A stretch of DNA of 25,361 nt, taken from NCBI GenBank assembly GCA_003488145.1, contig DNMQ01000098.1, positions 1-25,361 of the forward strand. The letters are read 5' to 3'. This document shows positions 22,805 to 25,361 of the stretch, in pieces (within the stretch, counting starts at the first letter, position 1; each line of letters begins with the position of its first letter). The position numbers and the translations under genes were made by a program. The notes under the pieces were generated by a model. The model ran no database searches, was not told the DNA's origin, and worked only from the letters and a program-made list of their open reading frames with translations. Source of the DNA: Pseudomonas sp. (GTDB lineage: Bacteria > Pseudomonadota > Gammaproteobacteria > Pseudomonadales > Pseudomonadaceae).

Positions 22805-23287
22805 ATGCCTCGTCGCATCACCCTGGCCATGCTGGCCTCGCTGCTCGTGCTGGGCGGCTGCTCGGCGTTGTCGCCGTACTCCAAGCTGACCAAGCTCGAC
22901 CTCGAACTGCACGGCAGCGACCGTCTCAATCCCGACCTCAACGGCCGGCCGTCGCCGATCGTGCTGCGCCTGCTGGAGCTCAAGCATCCGGTGGCGTTCG
23001 AAAACGGCGACTTCTTCGCCCTCTACCAGCGGCCCAAGGAAGCCCTGGCGCCAGACCTGGTGACCGCCGAGGAACTGGAACTGCGTCCCGGCGAAAGCCG
23101 CGAGCTGAAGCTATCGGTGCAGGAGGGCAGCCGCTATGTCGGCGTGTTGGCCGCCTACCGCGACCTGCCGGAAGCCAGCTGGCGCTACGTCATCGCCGTG
23201 CCGCCGCAAGAGCGCACCCGTGTCGCCCTGAGCCTGGATGAGCGCGGCATCGCGCTGTTCGACCCGCTTGCCGAAGAAGGAAAATAA
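22805..23287 (+). CDS. tssJ: T6SS outer-membrane lipoprotein TssJ
   Basis: The 160-residue protein is the lipoprotein of the TssJLM membrane complex. Its signal peptide ends in lipobox L-G-G-C19 with Ser at +2 (outer membrane). The mature part shows the transthyretin-like TssJ pattern: LNPDLNGRPSPIVLRLLELK, FFALYQRPKEAL, LRPGESRELKL, VGVLAAYRDLPEASWRYVIAV. It begins 4 bases after the tagH stop with AAGGATG upstream. TssJ normally holds TssM, whose gene would lie just beyond the window. Confidence 0.93.
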   Translation: MPRRITLAMLASLLVLGGCSALSPYSKLTKLDLELHGSDRLNPDLNGRPSPIVLRLLELKHPVAFENGDFFALYQRPKEALAPDLVTAEELELRPGESRELKLSVQEGSRYVGVLAAYRDLPEASWRYVIAVPPQERTRVALSLDERGIALFDPLAEEGK

Positions 23288-23289
23288 GC

Positions 23290-24621
23290 ATGAGCCTGCA
23301 CAAGGTTGTCTGGCAGGAAGGCATGCTGCTGCGTCCGCAACACTTCCAGCAGAACGATCGCTACTACGATCATCAACTCAAGGCGCGCACCCAGAAGCTG
23401 GGCAGCTATGCCTGGGGTTTCTTCAATTTGGAGATCGACCGCCAGTTCCTCAACATGGGCAAGCTGGTGCTCAGCCAGGCCAGCGGCATTCTCCCGGACG
23501 GCACGCTGTTCGAGCTGGGCAGCGAGCGCGAGCCACTGGCGCTGGACATTCCGCCGAACACCGGCAGTACACCGGTATACCTCGCGCTGCCACTGGTTAC
23601 CGGCAACCACATCGAAACGCGTCGTCCCGAACAGAAGGACGTGCTGGCGCGCTACACCGCCCATGAGCTGGATGTCGCCGACTCCAATGCCGGCGACAGC
23701 AGCACCAGCCAGGTCAGCACCGGCCTGCCGGATTTCCGCCTGCTGCTGGGCGAGCAGCAGAGTGACCAGGCCTACGTGAAACTGCAGCTGTGCGAGGTGC
23801 TGGACACCACGCCGGACGGGGTCATCAGCCTCGACCCCGAGTTCATTCCGACCTACGTCAACTTCCAGGCCTCAGGCTATCTGCTGTCCTGCCTGAAGGA
23901 AGTGATCAGCATGCTCGCTCACCGCGGCGATACCCTCGCCGAGCGCATCAGCGCCACCGGCAAGGTCGGTGGCGCCGAGGTCGGCGACTTCATGATGCTG
24001 CAGCTGATCAACCGCCACGAACCGGTGCTGCGCCACTACCTGGGCGTGGAGCAGGTGCACCCGGAGCAGATCTACCGCGACCTGCTTGGCCTGCTCGGCG
24101 AGCTAGCGACCTTCTCCAGCGAGAGCAAGCGCCCGCGCCTGGACGGTCGTTACCAGCACAGCGACCAGGGCGCGAGCTTCCGCAAGCTGATGGACGCGAT
24201 CCGCCAGGTGCTGTCGATGGTGCTCGAACAGCACGCCATCGAGCTGCTGCTGCAGCAGCGCCAGTACGGCATCCAGGTATCGCCACTGCACGATCACAAG
24301 CTGCTCGGCACGGCGTCCTTCGTGCTCGCCGCCAGCGCCCAGTGCGATTCGGAAACCCTGCGCACCCGCCTGCCGGCGCACCTGAAGATCGGCCCGGTGG
24401 AGCGCATCCGCCAGCTGGTCAACCTGCATCTGCCGGGCATCCGCATCAAGCCGCTGCCGGTGGCGCCGCGGCAGATCCCCTTCCACGCCGGCAAGACCTA
24501 TTTCGCGCTGGAACTCAACGCCGAGGACCAGGCGCAGCTGGAGCGCTCCGGCGGCTTTGCCTTCCATGTGTCCGGTGACTTCACCGGGCTCGAACTGAAA
24601 TTCTGGGCGGTCAGGGACTGA
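23290..24621 (+). CDS. tssK: T6SS baseplate protein TssK
   Basis: The 443-residue protein has the family opening MSLHKVVWQEGMLLRPQHFQQ and YYDHQLKARTQ, and the closing FHAGKTYFALELNAED with FHVSGDFTGLELKFWAVRD. TssK is the cytoplasmic trimeric adaptor that links the phage-like baseplate to TssL and TssM in the inner membrane. Length is normal. An AAGGAAA site lies about 6 bases upstream, and the gene starts 2 bases after tssJ. The start of tssL follows 5 bases after its stop. Confidence 0.96.
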   Translation: MSLHKVVWQEGMLLRPQHFQQNDRYYDHQLKARTQKLGSYAWGFFNLEIDRQFLNMGKLVLSQASGILPDGTLFELGSEREPLALDIPPNTGSTPVYLALPLVTGNHIETRRPEQKDVLARYTAHELDVADSNAGDSSTSQVSTGLPDFRLLLGEQQSDQAYVKLQLCEVLDTTPDGVISLDPEFIPTYVNFQASGYLLSCLKEVISMLAHRGDTLAERISATGKVGGAEVGDFMMLQLINRHEPVLRHYLGVEQVHPEQIYRDLLGLLGELATFSSESKRPRLDGRYQHSDQGASFRKLMDAIRQVLSMVLEQHAIELLLQQRQYGIQVSPLHDHKLLGTASFVLAASAQCDSETLRTRLPAHLKIGPVERIRQLVNLHLPGIRIKPLPVAPRQIPFHAGKTYFALELNAEDQAQLERSGGFAFHVSGDFTGLELKFWAVRD

Positions 24622-24626
24622 GCGAC

Positions 24627-25361
24627 ATGATCAAGGAAATGGATTACGGACAGAACGACCACACGGTCATCGTCAACCGCGCCGGCGAGGCCCCGGCACA
24701 GAGCCCGTTGACCGACTTCGACACCCCGCCGCGCTTCGAGCAGCTGGAGGAGCGGATGATCTACGCCGCCCGCCTGCGCCCGGCGGAAACCTTCAACATC
24801 AGTCTCAATCCGCTGGTGGCCGCCGCCTCGCCGCTGCTCTCGGAAGTGGTACGGCTCAAGCACAGCCTGGACAGCGAAGACCTGCAGGCACTGCACCGGC
24901 AATTGAGCAGCGCGATCAAGCTGTTCGAGCACCGCGCCCTGCACGACGGCGCCGAGAGCAGTCAGGTGATGGCGGCGCGCTACGTGCTCTGCACCATTCT
25001 CGACGAGGCCGTAGTGACCACGCCCTGGGGCAACGAGAGCGAATGGTCGCAGATGAGCCTGCTGTCCTCCTTCCACAACGAGACCTTCGGCGGCGAGAAA
25101 TTCTTCCAGCTGCTCGAGCGGCTATCGCGCAACCCGGTCAAGCACCTGCCGATGCTCGAACTGATGTACCTGTGCCTGTCCCTCGGCTTCGAGGGCAAGT
25201 ACCGCGTGTTGCCGCGCGGCATGCTTGAGCTGGAAGCGGTGCGCGACAGCCTCTACCGGCAGATCAGGCAGATGCGTGGCGACATACCGCGCGAGCTGTC
25301 GCCGCACTGGGAGGGCCTCAAGGACACCCGCCGGCGCCTGGTGCGCATCGTGCCCTGGTGG
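24627..25361 (+). CDS. tssL: T6SS inner-membrane protein TssL (DotU/IcmH family), cut by window end
   Basis: The frame is open from the ATG at 24627 to the last base, giving 245 codons and no stop. DotU/TssL features are clear: the N-terminal NPLVAAASPLLSEVVRLK, the helical hook-shaped cytoplasmic domain with YVLCTILDEAVVTTPWG, the HNETFGGEKFFQLLERL stretch, and LMYLCLSLGFEGKYRV. The window ends at RIVPWW, just where the single membrane helix should begin, so any C-terminal periplasmic (peptidoglycan-binding) extension cannot be judged. It would connect TssK to TssM. tssM is expected next. Confidence 0.95.
   Translation, partial: MIKEMDYGQNDHTVIVNRAGEAPAQSPLTDFDTPPRFEQLEERMIYAARLRPAETFNISLNPLVAAASPLLSEVVRLKHSLDSEDLQALHRQLSSAIKLFEHRALHDGAESSQVMAARYVLCTILDEAVVTTPWGNESEWSQMSLLSSFHNETFGGEKFFQLLERLSRNPVKHLPMLELMYLCLSLGFEGKYRVLPRGMLELEAVRDSLYRQIRQMRGDIPRELSPHWEGLKDTRRRLVRIVPWW

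Overview
The window looks like a chromosomal stretch of a Pseudomonas-type gammaproteobacterium. The evidence is high-GC coding sequence, a GabD N-terminus very close to the enterobacterial/pseudomonad enzyme, a periplasmic cytochrome c' with a cytochrome b561-type partner, and a type VI secretion (T6SS) operon in the gene order of the Pseudomonas aeruginosa H1 cluster. The species cannot be named from sequence alone.

Layout. (1) 1-2191 is housekeeping flank: the start of gabD (minus strand, cut by the window edge), cytochrome c', a convergent cytochrome b561-family gene, and a tRNA-Arg(CCG) with recognisable promoter and terminator. (2) 2192-3690 is a lower-GC boundary zone with one minus-strand gene of unknown function that appears frameshifted, then a divergent intergenic region holding a near-perfect 32-bp palindrome. 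(3) 3691-18651 is one tightly packed plus-strand operon: srfA, srfB (Hsp70/actin-fold ATPase), srfC (dynamin-like GTPase), an inner-membrane protein of unknown family, a periplasmic VWA protein, an ABC ATPase, an FtsX-type permease, a periplasmic SUMF1/FGE-fold protein and two coiled-coil lipoproteins. It ends at an intrinsic terminator, after which comes a membrane-anchored VWA protein (18713-19960) whose N-terminus is related to that of SrfA. (4) 19961-21448 has lower-GC small genes (a DUF2628/HrgC-like membrane protein and an LprI-like secreted protein) and a non-coding leader. (5) 21449-25361 is the start of a T6SS operon: a 44-residue lipoprotein, the FHA protein TagH/Fha, TssJ, TssK and TssL (cut by the window end).

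The main observation is that the 3.7-20 kb block combines two modules usually discussed apart. One is the SrfABC set, known mainly by name from Salmonella. The other is an ABC ATPase - permease - SUMF1-fold protein - lipoprotein series in the order tagT-tagS-tagR-tagQ, which in the P. aeruginosa H1-T6SS follows the kinase gene ppkA and feeds envelope signals to PpkA and Fha. Here the place of ppkA is taken by a secreted VWA protein without a kinase domain. The predicted parts span the whole envelope: cytoplasmic NTPases, single-pass inner-membrane scaffolds, periplasmic VWA and SUMF1-fold proteins, and outer-membrane lipoproteins. I infer a multi-protein envelope-spanning complex, possibly a sensor or regulator connected to the neighbouring T6SS. 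Its actual function is not shown by the sequence.
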